DNA of 64,000 nucleotides from Dyella flava (GTDB taxonomy: Bacteria > Pseudomonadota > Gammaproteobacteria > Xanthomonadales > Rhodanobacteraceae), in the NCBI RefSeq assembly GCF_016904955.1, contig NZ_JADIKE010000038.1, positions 491,366-555,365 on the forward strand, given 5' to 3'. The position numbers and the translations under genes were made by a program. Positions 9,627-17,276 of this stretch are shown in pieces (within the stretch, counting starts at the first letter, position 1; every line of letters begins with the position of its first letter). The notes beneath the pieces were generated by a model that had not been told where the DNA came from, did no database searches, and saw nothing but the letters and a program-made list of their open reading frames with translations.

Positions 9627-10217
9627 GAGGGGGCGGGGCTAGGGGTAAGGTCGTCATTCTAGCCGGCTGTCGGGAATCGGTTATGCCGCGTCACCACAAT
9701 AGAGGCGCTGCGCAAGTTGCTTGCATGTAGGCAAATTCATTGACGAGGTGAAGGCTGGGTTGGCGTGGGTAACCCAGCAAAAAGTTTGGGGCTGCGTTGT
9801 GGTCGATGTTCTAGAGCGTTAGGAGCTTTCGGCCCCGAAGGGGCCGAGTTACTTCTCTTTGCGTGCCCACGCACGCGTCAGGAACGCGTGCGAACAGCGC
9901 AGCTGGCCCGAAGGGCGGAGGGCGTGGATGCCCGGAGACAAGAGAAGTAACCAAGAGAAAGGGCACCCCCGAGGGCGCGCTTGCCGGGCGTCCTGCCCGG
10001 CAAGTCCGTGAAGGGGTTGCGGGGTTTTTCGACAGGGCTTCCTGCCCTGACGAAAAACAAGCCGGCTTCCCTGCGGGCTTGTCCTCCACCCCTTCACCGC
10101 GCCCCAGGGGCCCCATGAAGAGCAGCGCGCATCCATGCGCGCACTCGGTGCCGGCGCGTGGCGCCGGTAAATCAGGGGACGTTGCGCTGTGATGCAGGTA
10201 TTGGATCAATCACCGGG
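9627..10217. other. 590-bp non-coding gap rich in hairpins
   Basis: No convincing gene in either strand. From left to right it holds a short stem GCTGGGTT/AACCCAGC (9754-9761 and 9771-9778) and then the mosaic hairpin element described separately (9825-10168). It separates the DMT exporter from the AsmA gene, both on the minus strand, so the AsmA gene reads toward it. Open frames here are GC-driven and show no family features. Confidence 0.6.
9825..10168. repeat. composite extragenic hairpin repeat (long copy)
   Basis: A run of at least five stems: TCGGCCCC/GGGGCCGA (9829-9847); a long-range pair GTTACTTCTCTTTG (9848-9861) with ACAAGAGAAGTAAC (9938-9951); CTTGCCGGGC/GCCCGGCAAG (9980-10004); TTTTTCG..CAGGGC with GCCCTG..CGAAAAA (10025-10057); and CAAGCCG/CGGGCTTG (10058-10081). 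A degenerate copy of the first two modules lies at 63887-63954, so this is a dispersed element rather than a unique terminator. Confidence 0.7.
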
Positions 10218-12332
10218 CTACTTTTTACCACCGCTTGGCGGCGTGGCATTGCGCAGTTCCGTCAATACCTGTTGGCATGTGTTTGTGTGATCGCTGTGGC
10301 TGGGCGCAACCAAGGCCAGTAGCGCTGCCGGCGGAGCCAATACGCCAAGCGCCAGGGCGCCGCCGCCGCGCAGCAATAGCGGGCCGGCATGCACGCCAAC
10401 ATCGGGGGTCTTCAACGTGCCTTTGACATAAAGCGGCGAGCGCAGCGAGAAGATGCGCATGCCTTTGGTGTGCGGCGTAACGTTCAGATCCAGTTGCTCG
10501 TTGGCAAAGTTGATCGTTCCGGTCACATTGATGATGGCGTCGTCGGTATCGAACACAAACAGGCGGCTGGTGAACAGGCCATTCGTACCGGCAAGGTCGG
10601 CGGCAGCGCAGTTGATTTTCACGGTCTTGTCGCCGAACAATTTGCCGATCACGACATTCGCGAAGTTCAAGCCGGCTGTTTCGAGCAAGGTCTTGCTGAT
10701 CGCGCCATCGTTCATCAGCAGCTTCAGTTCGCCATTGGCATCGCCCATCAAGGCGGCCACCGAATCGCCGTGTGCATTCATGGTGGCATCGCCATTGATT
10801 TCGCCAAAGCTGGTGCTCATGGGCTGGAACGTGGGGAACAGTTGCTTGAGCTGAAGCTGGCGGGCACGCAGATCCGCCGTGGCGCGCATGGGCTGCGCGC
10901 CGCCGTCAATGCGGATGCGGCTGTCGATGGTGCCACCGGCTACGTTCATATGCAGCGGATCGAGTTGCAGCAGACCGTTGTCCAGCAACACATGGGTGTT
11001 GAGCGAGTCGACGGGTGTCGACGTTGGATGCTCGATGTGCGCGGCGCTGAAGGTGAGGTCCGCATCCAAGGTGCGCAGGCGATCGGTACGGAAGGGCTCG
11101 ACCGGTAGCACCTTGTCGGAGGGCTGTTTCGTGGTATCGCCGCGCTGCTGCTTTTCTGCCTGGCTATCGGCACCGATCAGCGGCGCCAGATCGACGAAGC
11201 GCAGCTGTTGCGAATGGACGTCGCCGGTGAGTTTGGGTCGGTCGCCGCCGGTCACCACCTGCACGTTGCCGCCTACGTCGCTGTTACCGACACGTCCACG
11301 GAAATCGCGATAGCTGAAACGGCTGCCGTGCAAGTGCAGCTCGGCGGAAAGGTGACCTTCGGTGGCATAAGGCGGGGTATCTGGCAGGGCAATGCCGATG
11401 ATGGGGTACAACTTGGCCATGCTGGTACCGGCGAACCACATGCGCAGATCCAGTGCACCCAGATGCAGGGGATCGGTCAGCGTGCCCACCAAGGCGATCT
11501 TGCTGTCACCAACATGCAGGCGCGCCTGCACGGGGAATGGCTGATCGGTCTGCTGCAGGGCCAGCACCGCGCCGGTCTTGCCGGTGCCGGTCACCAAAGA
11601 ACCTTGATAGTGGCCATCCACAGTCCATGCAAATTGGTAGCGGGTGCGGCTGGCGTTCGTCGATGAATCCGGCCTGGTCTTGTTGGCATCAACCGATTTG
11701 CCTACATCATGGCCCACATCGGCGCGCGCATCGCTGGTGGCTTGCGTCACGATCTGGTCGTACGGAATCGCCTGCTGCAGCGGCGTGATTGTCACCTGCA
11801 GATTCAGCCGGTTCCTGGCGTCGTCCAGCGCGATCTGGCCCTTGTCGAAGCCGATCGCTCCGATGTTGACCCGCCAGTTCGACGGCGTTGTGGTTTGCGG
11901 CAGACTGAACAGCCAGTTGGCTTGTCCGTGATTGTCGCGCTCGAGGTCGATCTTCACGCCAACCAATTGCACCGAGGGCACATAGACGTGGTGCAGCAAC
12001 AGCGGTAGCGGGGACAGGCGAACCTGCAGTGCATCGAGTTGTGCGAACTGCGGCTGCGTGGTCCATGACGGATTGCCGACGCGGATATCGCGTGCCGTAA
12101 ACGTGGGCCACGGTATCCAGCCACGCCACCCGGATTCAGAGGTTTCGCGCTGCCATGCTGCCGACAGGTCACCCTGGATCACAAAGGGGCGACCAATCGC
12201 CGTACTCACCTGATCATTAATGACGGGTTTCAGTCGATTCCAGTCAAACAGCGCGACCAGCAGTATCAGTGCCACCACCAGCGCCAGCAGGAAGCCGGTG
12301 ATCCAGGCCAGAATTTTGTACCTGCGCTTCAT
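10218..12332 (-). CDS. AsmA-family envelope protein
   Basis: About 704 aa. One N-terminal transmembrane anchor (residues about 8-30, ILAWITGFLLALVVALILLVALF) is followed by the AsmA opening FDWNRLKPVINDQVSTAIGRPFVIQGDL. A long periplasmic beta-rich region follows and ends in the AsmA_2-like block (NGDATMNAHGDSVAALMGDA; GTINFANEQLDLNVTPH). AsmA-like proteins are inferred to be bridge-like lipid carriers between inner and outer membranes. The ATG at 12332 follows an in-frame GTG. Single gene. Confidence 0.88.
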   Translation of the reverse strand: MKRRYKILAWITGFLLALVVALILLVALFDWNRLKPVINDQVSTAIGRPFVIQGDLSAAWQRETSESGWRGWIPWPTFTARDIRVGNPSWTTQPQFAQLDALQVRLSPLPLLLHHVYVPSVQLVGVKIDLERDNHGQANWLFSLPQTTTPSNWRVNIGAIGFDKGQIALDDARNRLNLQVTITPLQQAIPYDQIVTQATSDARADVGHDVGKSVDANKTRPDSSTNASRTRYQFAWTVDGHYQGSLVTGTGKTGAVLALQQTDQPFPVQARLHVGDSKIALVGTLTDPLHLGALDLRMWFAGTSMAKLYPIIGIALPDTPPYATEGHLSAELHLHGSRFSYRDFRGRVGNSDVGGNVQVVTGGDRPKLTGDVHSQQLRFVDLAPLIGADSQAEKQQRGDTTKQPSDKVLPVEPFRTDRLRTLDADLTFSAAHIEHPTSTPVDSLNTHVLLDNGLLQLDPLHMNVAGGTIDSRIRIDGGAQPMRATADLRARQLQLKQLFPTFQPMSTSFGEINGDATMNAHGDSVAALMGDANGELKLLMNDGAISKTLLETAGLNFANVVIGKLFGDKTVKINCAAADLAGTNGLFTSRLFVFDTDDAIINVTGTINFANEQLDLNVTPHTKGMRIFSLRSPLYVKGTLKTPDVGVHAGPLLLRGGGALALGVLAPPAALLALVAPSHSDHTNTCQQVLTELRNATPPSGGKK

Positions 12333-12466
12333 CACTCCATGTCTCTTGAGGTCCCGCCGGCAGGAAGCAGCCGGCGTGGTTTCAGCACACTATGACGCAG
12401 GTGAAGAGCGTGTGTTCTGATGCTTAATAAGAATTTGTGCGTTCACTATGGTGTGCAGCACCCGGC

Positions 12467-13402
12467 TTAGTGCTTGACATCCAGCGCGCGCACGGGAATG
12501 TCGATACTGCACAGATCGATCTTTCCAGCAGGCACGGTATAGAACGCATCGCGGCGATTGCGCTTGGCCTCGATGATGGCGGCGAAGGTTGGGCTATCCG
12601 TGCGCAGTACTTGCAGGTTTTCGCGTTCAGCGGGCGGAATGTCGGCGGCAAGCCGTACCGAAATAATCGGTGTGCGCTGTGATGCCTGCGTATAGAAACC
12701 GAGCGCGCCGGTTCCGCGGGGCAGGGCAGACAGATATTGCATGCCTTGGATCACCCGACCTGCAATGGCCAGATTGCGGTCGAGTCCGCGTGGCGCTTGT
12801 CCGATTACCGCATAGAGCGAATTGCCGCTGCCACTATCCGGCGGAATGTCGCGCGCCACGCCCACCATGCCGTAACAATGCGTCAGCCATTCGCGTCCGG
12901 TACCCGGATCGCGCGCCACGGGAAAGCCCTCACTGAAACCAACCTGCGGTGCATACATGTCGCCGTCGGGGAGTGGGGTCCACGGCAGCTTGGGATCGAT
13001 CGCGCGCGTGTATTCGGGCGGCAGTTTGGCCTTCGCACTACCTAACGGCTTGATCTTGCTCTTGTCTCCGCTGTCGTCATCGTTGGGGTCGCCCCACTGG
13101 GTGACGAAGTTGTCCTGCACGCGAATGATGGCCAGGCCGTCAAAGTAGTGTTCGCGCACCAGCGTGCGTATGTTGTCTGCGTGCAAGGGGGTGAAATCCG
13201 GCGCCAGCTCGATCACCACGCGTCCTTGTGGAAGCTGCATATAAAGCAGATTGGTGGGATCGGGCGTACGCCACTCCTCCGGCTTGGCCTTGGCGAGCAG
13301 TTCCTTGGCGGTTGGCGTCGACTTCGCCGTATCGGCGGCGGCAGGCAAGGCCAGCAGGCTGGCAGCGATGGCCAGCGCAGCCGGAAGTTGGCGCAGAAGC
13401 AT
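12467..13402 (-). CDS. secreted cyclophilin-type peptidylprolyl isomerase
   Basis: A 311-aa protein with a signal peptide (LPAALAIAASLLALPAAA) and a cyclophilin domain: VVIELAPDFTPLHADNIRTLVREHYFDGLAIIRVQDNFVTQWGDP, GFPVARD and CYGMVGVARD. It catalyses cis-trans isomerisation of prolyl bonds, presumably on periplasmic proteins. Compared with E. coli PpiA it is longer, with inserts around residues 120-160 and a C-terminal extension of about 70 aa. Stands alone. Confidence 0.9.
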   Translation of the reverse strand: MLLRQLPAALAIAASLLALPAAADTAKSTPTAKELLAKAKPEEWRTPDPTNLLYMQLPQGRVVIELAPDFTPLHADNIRTLVREHYFDGLAIIRVQDNFVTQWGDPNDDDSGDKSKIKPLGSAKAKLPPEYTRAIDPKLPWTPLPDGDMYAPQVGFSEGFPVARDPGTGREWLTHCYGMVGVARDIPPDSGSGNSLYAVIGQAPRGLDRNLAIAGRVIQGMQYLSALPRGTGALGFYTQASQRTPIISVRLAADIPPAERENLQVLRTDSPTFAAIIEAKRNRRDAFYTVPAGKIDLCSIDIPVRALDVKH

Positions 13403-13620
13403 GGTGTTCCCCTAGTCACTGTGCGGTGATGCAAGTTAGCAGAGGTGATGCCGGCATGGCAGTGACCTGAGCAAGGTGTTCTTTTGGATGTCCGGCCGTG
13501 ATGTTTGCTTCGCAGCACGATTACCGGACCGACTCGCAGACCAGGGTTGACCGGATAGCCATTTGAAATGCGGCAACTTCGATCGCGCAGCATGAACCGT
13601 TGTGAGAAGGTCCGGTTTGT

Positions 13621-14730
13621 TCAGTTCGTTGTCGGCAGCGTTTTTGCAAAGAACGCCGCCACTTGCGCGATAGCCTCTGCATGTATCGCTGTGCGATCGA
13701 CGCCGGGCCCATCCTTGCAGAAGAAGGGCTGGTCTCCGACATTGGGTGTGCAAACGTCGAGGAAGGTGTAGTGACCGGCGCCCGGTAGCAGAGTGAGCTT
13801 GGCGTTCGGCATAAAACGCGCAAAACGTTCGGCATTGGTGCCGAGGGGCACGGTGGTGTCGGCGCTGCCAGCAAGCAGTGCAATGGGGATGCGCACGTCG
13901 GCGAATGAGCTTGCATTGAAGGCTTCGCCCAGGGCCGGCGCAATCGCGAAGACGGCCTTGATGCGCGGGTCGCGATACGAGTCGTCGGAATGGGCGATGG
14001 AAGCATCGGTCTGCGGCGATGGCGCAAGTGCAAACCCATCGGCGTGCGTGAGCCCCTGTGCTTCCGGTGGATGGCAGATCGCATCCGCCGCGGGCGATAC
14101 GCAGAAATGTTCAAACGCCAGCCGATGCGTTCTGGCTCCGGCCAATTCCAACACGGTGTATCCGCCCAGGGAGAAGCCCACGGCACCGACGCGCTGCATA
14201 TCGATATGCGGGCCCAATACGGCGTCGTGCAGCAGACCATCGAGCACTTCGCTCACATCGGTCGCGCGTTCCCACCACAGCAGAAAACCTTCGGCCGTGA
14301 GCGGCTCCAATGCCGTATTGCCCGGATGATTCACCGCCGCGACGATATAGCCTTGCGCGGCGAGCGCCGCCCCCAGCCAATCGAGACTGTCGGCACTGCC
14401 ACCGGTGCCGTGTGACATCAACAACAATGGGTAGCGCGCCTTGCCTGGCGACAGCGGCGCATCGGCCGCAACCGGATGCCCCTCGAAGATGGGGTGGCCA
14501 GGAGCGCCGATATCGTGAGGTTGTTCCGTCACGCTGCGATCGACGGGATACCAGATACGCACCAGCAAAGCTTGGGTTTTCGCACCGCGCCAGTCACGTG
14601 CTTTGTCCGGATGAAAGAGGCGCCCGCTTTCTCCGACGTGATAGGGCGCGATGGTGTCCGTGGCGAAACTGGCGGCCGGGAACGAGCCGGCGAGCAAGAC
14701 TCCGGCGAGGAGGCAGCGGAACAAGTTCAT
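13621..14730 (-). CDS. secreted alpha/beta hydrolase (dienelactone hydrolase/PAF-acetylhydrolase-like)
   Basis: 369 aa with a cleavable signal peptide ending around SFATD. Oxyanion-hole region LLLMSHGTGGS, nucleophile elbow GFSLGG near residue 170, an acid after strand beta-7 (LLAGSADTTVP) and a C-terminal His in LPGAGHYTFLD. Together these form a complete Ser-Asp-His set. The ATG at 14730 is two bases from the stop of the AraC-type regulator gene on the same strand, so the two form a transcription unit. Substrate unknown (esters are likely). Confidence 0.87.
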   Translation of the reverse strand: MNLFRCLLAGVLLAGSFPAASFATDTIAPYHVGESGRLFHPDKARDWRGAKTQALLVRIWYPVDRSVTEQPHDIGAPGHPIFEGHPVAADAPLSPGKARYPLLLMSHGTGGSADSLDWLGAALAAQGYIVAAVNHPGNTALEPLTAEGFLLWWERATDVSEVLDGLLHDAVLGPHIDMQRVGAVGFSLGGYTVLELAGARTHRLAFEHFCVSPAADAICHPPEAQGLTHADGFALAPSPQTDASIAHSDDSYRDPRIKAVFAIAPALGEAFNASSFADVRIPIALLAGSADTTVPLGTNAERFARFMPNAKLTLLPGAGHYTFLDVCTPNVGDQPFFCKDGPGVDRTAIHAEAIAQVAAFFAKTLPTTN

Positions 14731-14732
14731 GG

Positions 14733-15566
14733 CTATTCCCTTCGGATGGGTATCAGCAATTCGGTAACGTTTTCGCTGGGTGAGCCGGCTGAAGCATGCG
14801 TGTGATAAAGCTCCAGCGCTGGCCGGTGATCCGGTTCGTACCCGCTTTGCGGCAACCAACGGCCGAACAATGTCTGGAATGTAGGCGCAATCAATGCATA
14901 CGGGCCGACGAGCCGGTACGAGGCGTACAGGCCTCCTTCCACGTGCATGGCTTCGACCGGTGCGATCGCTCGCGGTGCATCTTGCACAGTGACGCCGGCG
15001 AAATACCTGAAGCCATCCTTTTCCTCCGGGTCGCCATAGCCGATGCCGATCGCGGCCTGATGGGGCGTATCACCAAGCGCGCGATACAGCGCGCAAAAGG
15101 TATGCGTGATCGATGGGAGCGGGCCGCCATGGCGCAGGCATAGCGCATGCATCGGCGGTACTTCGCGCAACTCCACGACTGGCAGCGCCTCGTTATCCGG
15201 ATCCGCTTGCAGCGTGGCGAGGTCGCGTTGCCGCTCTGAAAATTCGCTGGGCGTTATGCCGGTGAAGCTGCGGAATGCGCGCGCGAAGGTCTGCGCACTG
15301 TCGTAACCGGCGCCGAGTGCGATCGATGTCACCGTATCCTTGGCATCCGCAAGCCGATACGCCGCGCGCGCGAGCCGGACGCGCTTGACCGTCGTGGCGA
15401 TGTTTTCGCCGGTAAAGGCGCGATAGATCCGGTGGAAATGAAACGCCGACAGGTGAGCCACCGCCGCCAGGCTTTCCACGGTATGCGGTGCCGCCGGGTC
15501 GAGCAGAATCGTCTCGACAACGCGGGCGATACGGCGGCGATAGTCCTGTTCGGTGTGAACCTTCAT
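14733..15566 (-). CDS. AraC-family regulator with GyrI-like effector domain
   Basis: 277 aa. Two N-terminal helix-turn-helix motifs of the AraC type (residues about 10-110: VESLAAVAHLSAFHFHRIYRAFTGE and ALGAGYDSAQTFARAFRSFTG). A C-terminal GyrI/SOUL-like ligand domain (residues about 125-277: VVELREVPPMHALCLRHGG ... YPYALIAPTFQTLFGRWLP-like) is the arrangement of Rob/SbmC-like multidrug sensors. It is directly upstream of and co-directional with the secreted hydrolase, which it probably controls. Confidence 0.9.
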   Translation of the reverse strand: MKVHTEQDYRRRIARVVETILLDPAAPHTVESLAAVAHLSAFHFHRIYRAFTGENIATTVKRVRLARAAYRLADAKDTVTSIALGAGYDSAQTFARAFRSFTGITPSEFSERQRDLATLQADPDNEALPVVELREVPPMHALCLRHGGPLPSITHTFCALYRALGDTPHQAAIGIGYGDPEEKDGFRYFAGVTVQDAPRAIAPVEAMHVEGGLYASYRLVGPYALIAPTFQTLFGRWLPQSGYEPDHRPALELYHTHASAGSPSENVTELLIPIRRE

Positions 15567-15729
15567 GCTGCCGCAGCTTAGCGACATCGCCGATCCATGG
15601 CGTGGCAGGAATTGCTGATTCTTGGAATGGTCGCCCCGAAACCGCCTCCTTCTATAGGTGATTGCGGTTTCGGGGCGCGGTGTTGCGATGCTAACGGTCG
15701 GGACTTACGCGGTTCACCCGCCGCCGGTT

Positions 15730-16914
15730 TTATCCGCCGCCAGGGGGCGCGCCGTGGTGTTCTTCCCGTTTGGGCGGCGGAGCCTTTTCAGCCGGGCGGG
15801 ATGGCGCTGCGTGCGGTCGCGCGGCGGGGGCAGCCGGGTGAGCCATGGGCTGTGGCGCAGCATGGAAAGTCTGTTCGGCAGGTCGCGGTGCCGCATGCGG
15901 TGCGGGAGCAGCTTCGGGGCGTGGTTGCGGTTGCGACGGCAACGGCGACGCTTCATGCATCGGCTGACTGTTCACGCCGCCTGCGGGTGCCGGCTCGCTG
16001 GCCGGATGTGGTGCCTCGGACGGTGACACGGGATTCGGATGCGGTGCGTCAGCCGGCGAGCGCATCGCGCCGTTGGCGGGTTGCGCTGGATCCGCGTGAG
16101 TCGCCGGGTGGGGCGTTGGTGCGGCTGCCGGCATCGGCCCGCCTGGGCCACGTGCGGCTACCACGCCCGCGCCGGTAAACGCGCCGGGGTGCGAGGTGGC
16201 GGCAATGCTTGGATTACCGTGATTGACCGAGGCGCGCAGCGACTGATTCTGGGCCGCCATGGCTACATGCTGCTGCTGCGCGGCGACCGGCGGCGTGTGC
16301 TGCTGGCGTGCAAATGCAGCCTGTTCGGCCGTGGGCTGGGCGGTGATGCCGCCGTTGCCACCGTTATAGCTGACATGGTTGACGGTGACGTTGTTCACCA
16401 CGGTCTGGTTGTACACATTGGTGACGTGCACGCCACCGAATTGGTTGACCGACTGGTTGTAGTAGAAGCCACCCGGTCCCCAGTGACCGCCGGCGTAACC
16501 ATTGCCGGTATAGCCAAAGCCGTAATTGATGCCGCCATAAAAGCCGACTTGGGTTCCCCAGTAGCCTTCATGGAAGGCGTATACGCCGTCACTCCAGCCC
16601 CAATAGCCCGGCGTCCATAGCGCACCGACAAACGGCGCCATCACCCAGGTGCCCGGCACCCAGTAATAACCCCCATCGCCCCACGCCCAATAACCAGGTG
16701 TCCAGATGTAACCCACCGCCGGCATCGGTGGCTGCTCGTACACCGGCAGCGGTGGCGGCGCCACGTTGATCGAAATGCCCACGCCGATGGCAACCCCGGC
16801 ATGAACCGGTGCGGAGGTAAGCGTGAATGCTGCGCCTGAAAGTACAGCGGCTGCGCTCAAGGCCAGGGCGACACCGCGGGCAAGAGCTTTTCGCATATGA
16901 GCATGCTTTTTCAT
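15730..16914 (-). CDS. YXWGXW-repeat exported protein
   Basis: 394 aa. Signal peptide, then residues about 45-135 carry three or more YxWxxGYW / WTPGYWAWGDG-type repeats (PGYW, PGTW, PGYWGWSDG, EGYWG) followed by an Asn/Gly-rich stretch. The C-terminal 150 residues are low-complexity Ala/Pro/His with many PHP and PAP steps. Proteins with this repeat are widespread but have no known function. ATG at 16914 has GAGGGA eight bases upstream. Confidence 0.85.
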   Translation of the reverse strand: MKKHAHMRKALARGVALALSAAAVLSGAAFTLTSAPVHAGVAIGVGISINVAPPPLPVYEQPPMPAVGYIWTPGYWAWGDGGYYWVPGTWVMAPFVGALWTPGYWGWSDGVYAFHEGYWGTQVGFYGGINYGFGYTGNGYAGGHWGPGGFYYNQSVNQFGGVHVTNVYNQTVVNNVTVNHVSYNGGNGGITAQPTAEQAAFARQQHTPPVAAQQQHVAMAAQNQSLRASVNHGNPSIAATSHPGAFTGAGVVAARGPGGPMPAAAPTPHPATHADPAQPANGAMRSPADAPHPNPVSPSEAPHPASEPAPAGGVNSQPMHEASPLPSQPQPRPEAAPAPHAAPRPAEQTFHAAPQPMAHPAAPAARPHAAPSRPAEKAPPPKREEHHGAPPGGG

Positions 16915-17276
16915 GACGTCCCTCGTTGACAGGATCGTACGAGGAGACGCTAGCGCAGCGAATGCAACCGAAAGCTGAGCGGAATGTGGGGATGTTGTCG
17001 GCAAATCGTGTTCAAATCCTGCTGCAACACGAAATGTAAACATTCAAACGATTGTGCTCGTTGATTTATTCGTGAAACTAAATCCGTCGTGACCGACGAT
17101 CGGCGCGGCGTGAGTCTTTCGCAAGGCTTACGGGATTTGCGCGTTTCCATGCACTGCTCGATTCGGAACAAGTGCAACACGACTGCGTGGTCTTGTGAGC
17201 AAGCGGCCCTCTCCCTCTGCATGTGCAAAGGGAGAGGGATGTCACTCAGTCAGACCGTACGCCATCAACGGTCCAC
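16915..17276. other. 362-bp intergenic region upstream of YXWGXW gene
   Basis: Holds the promoter side of the YXWGXW gene and the 3' side of the TonB receptor gene, both minus strand. No coding signal was seen. It contains the strong hairpin at 17207-17238, listed separately. Confidence 0.5.
17207..17238. terminator. hairpin downstream of TonB receptor gene
   Basis: Perfect 10-bp inverted repeat CCCTCTCCCT (17207-17216) and AGGGAGAGGG (17229-17238) with a 12-nt loop, about 40 bp beyond the TonB receptor stop codon. No T-run follows, so it may be a dispersed repeat or an RNA 3'-end stabiliser rather than an intrinsic terminator. Confidence 0.5.

Noticed and set aside
9754..10168. CRISPR array
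   Set aside because: The repeats are palindromic stems of unequal sequence with no regular repeat-spacer spacing.
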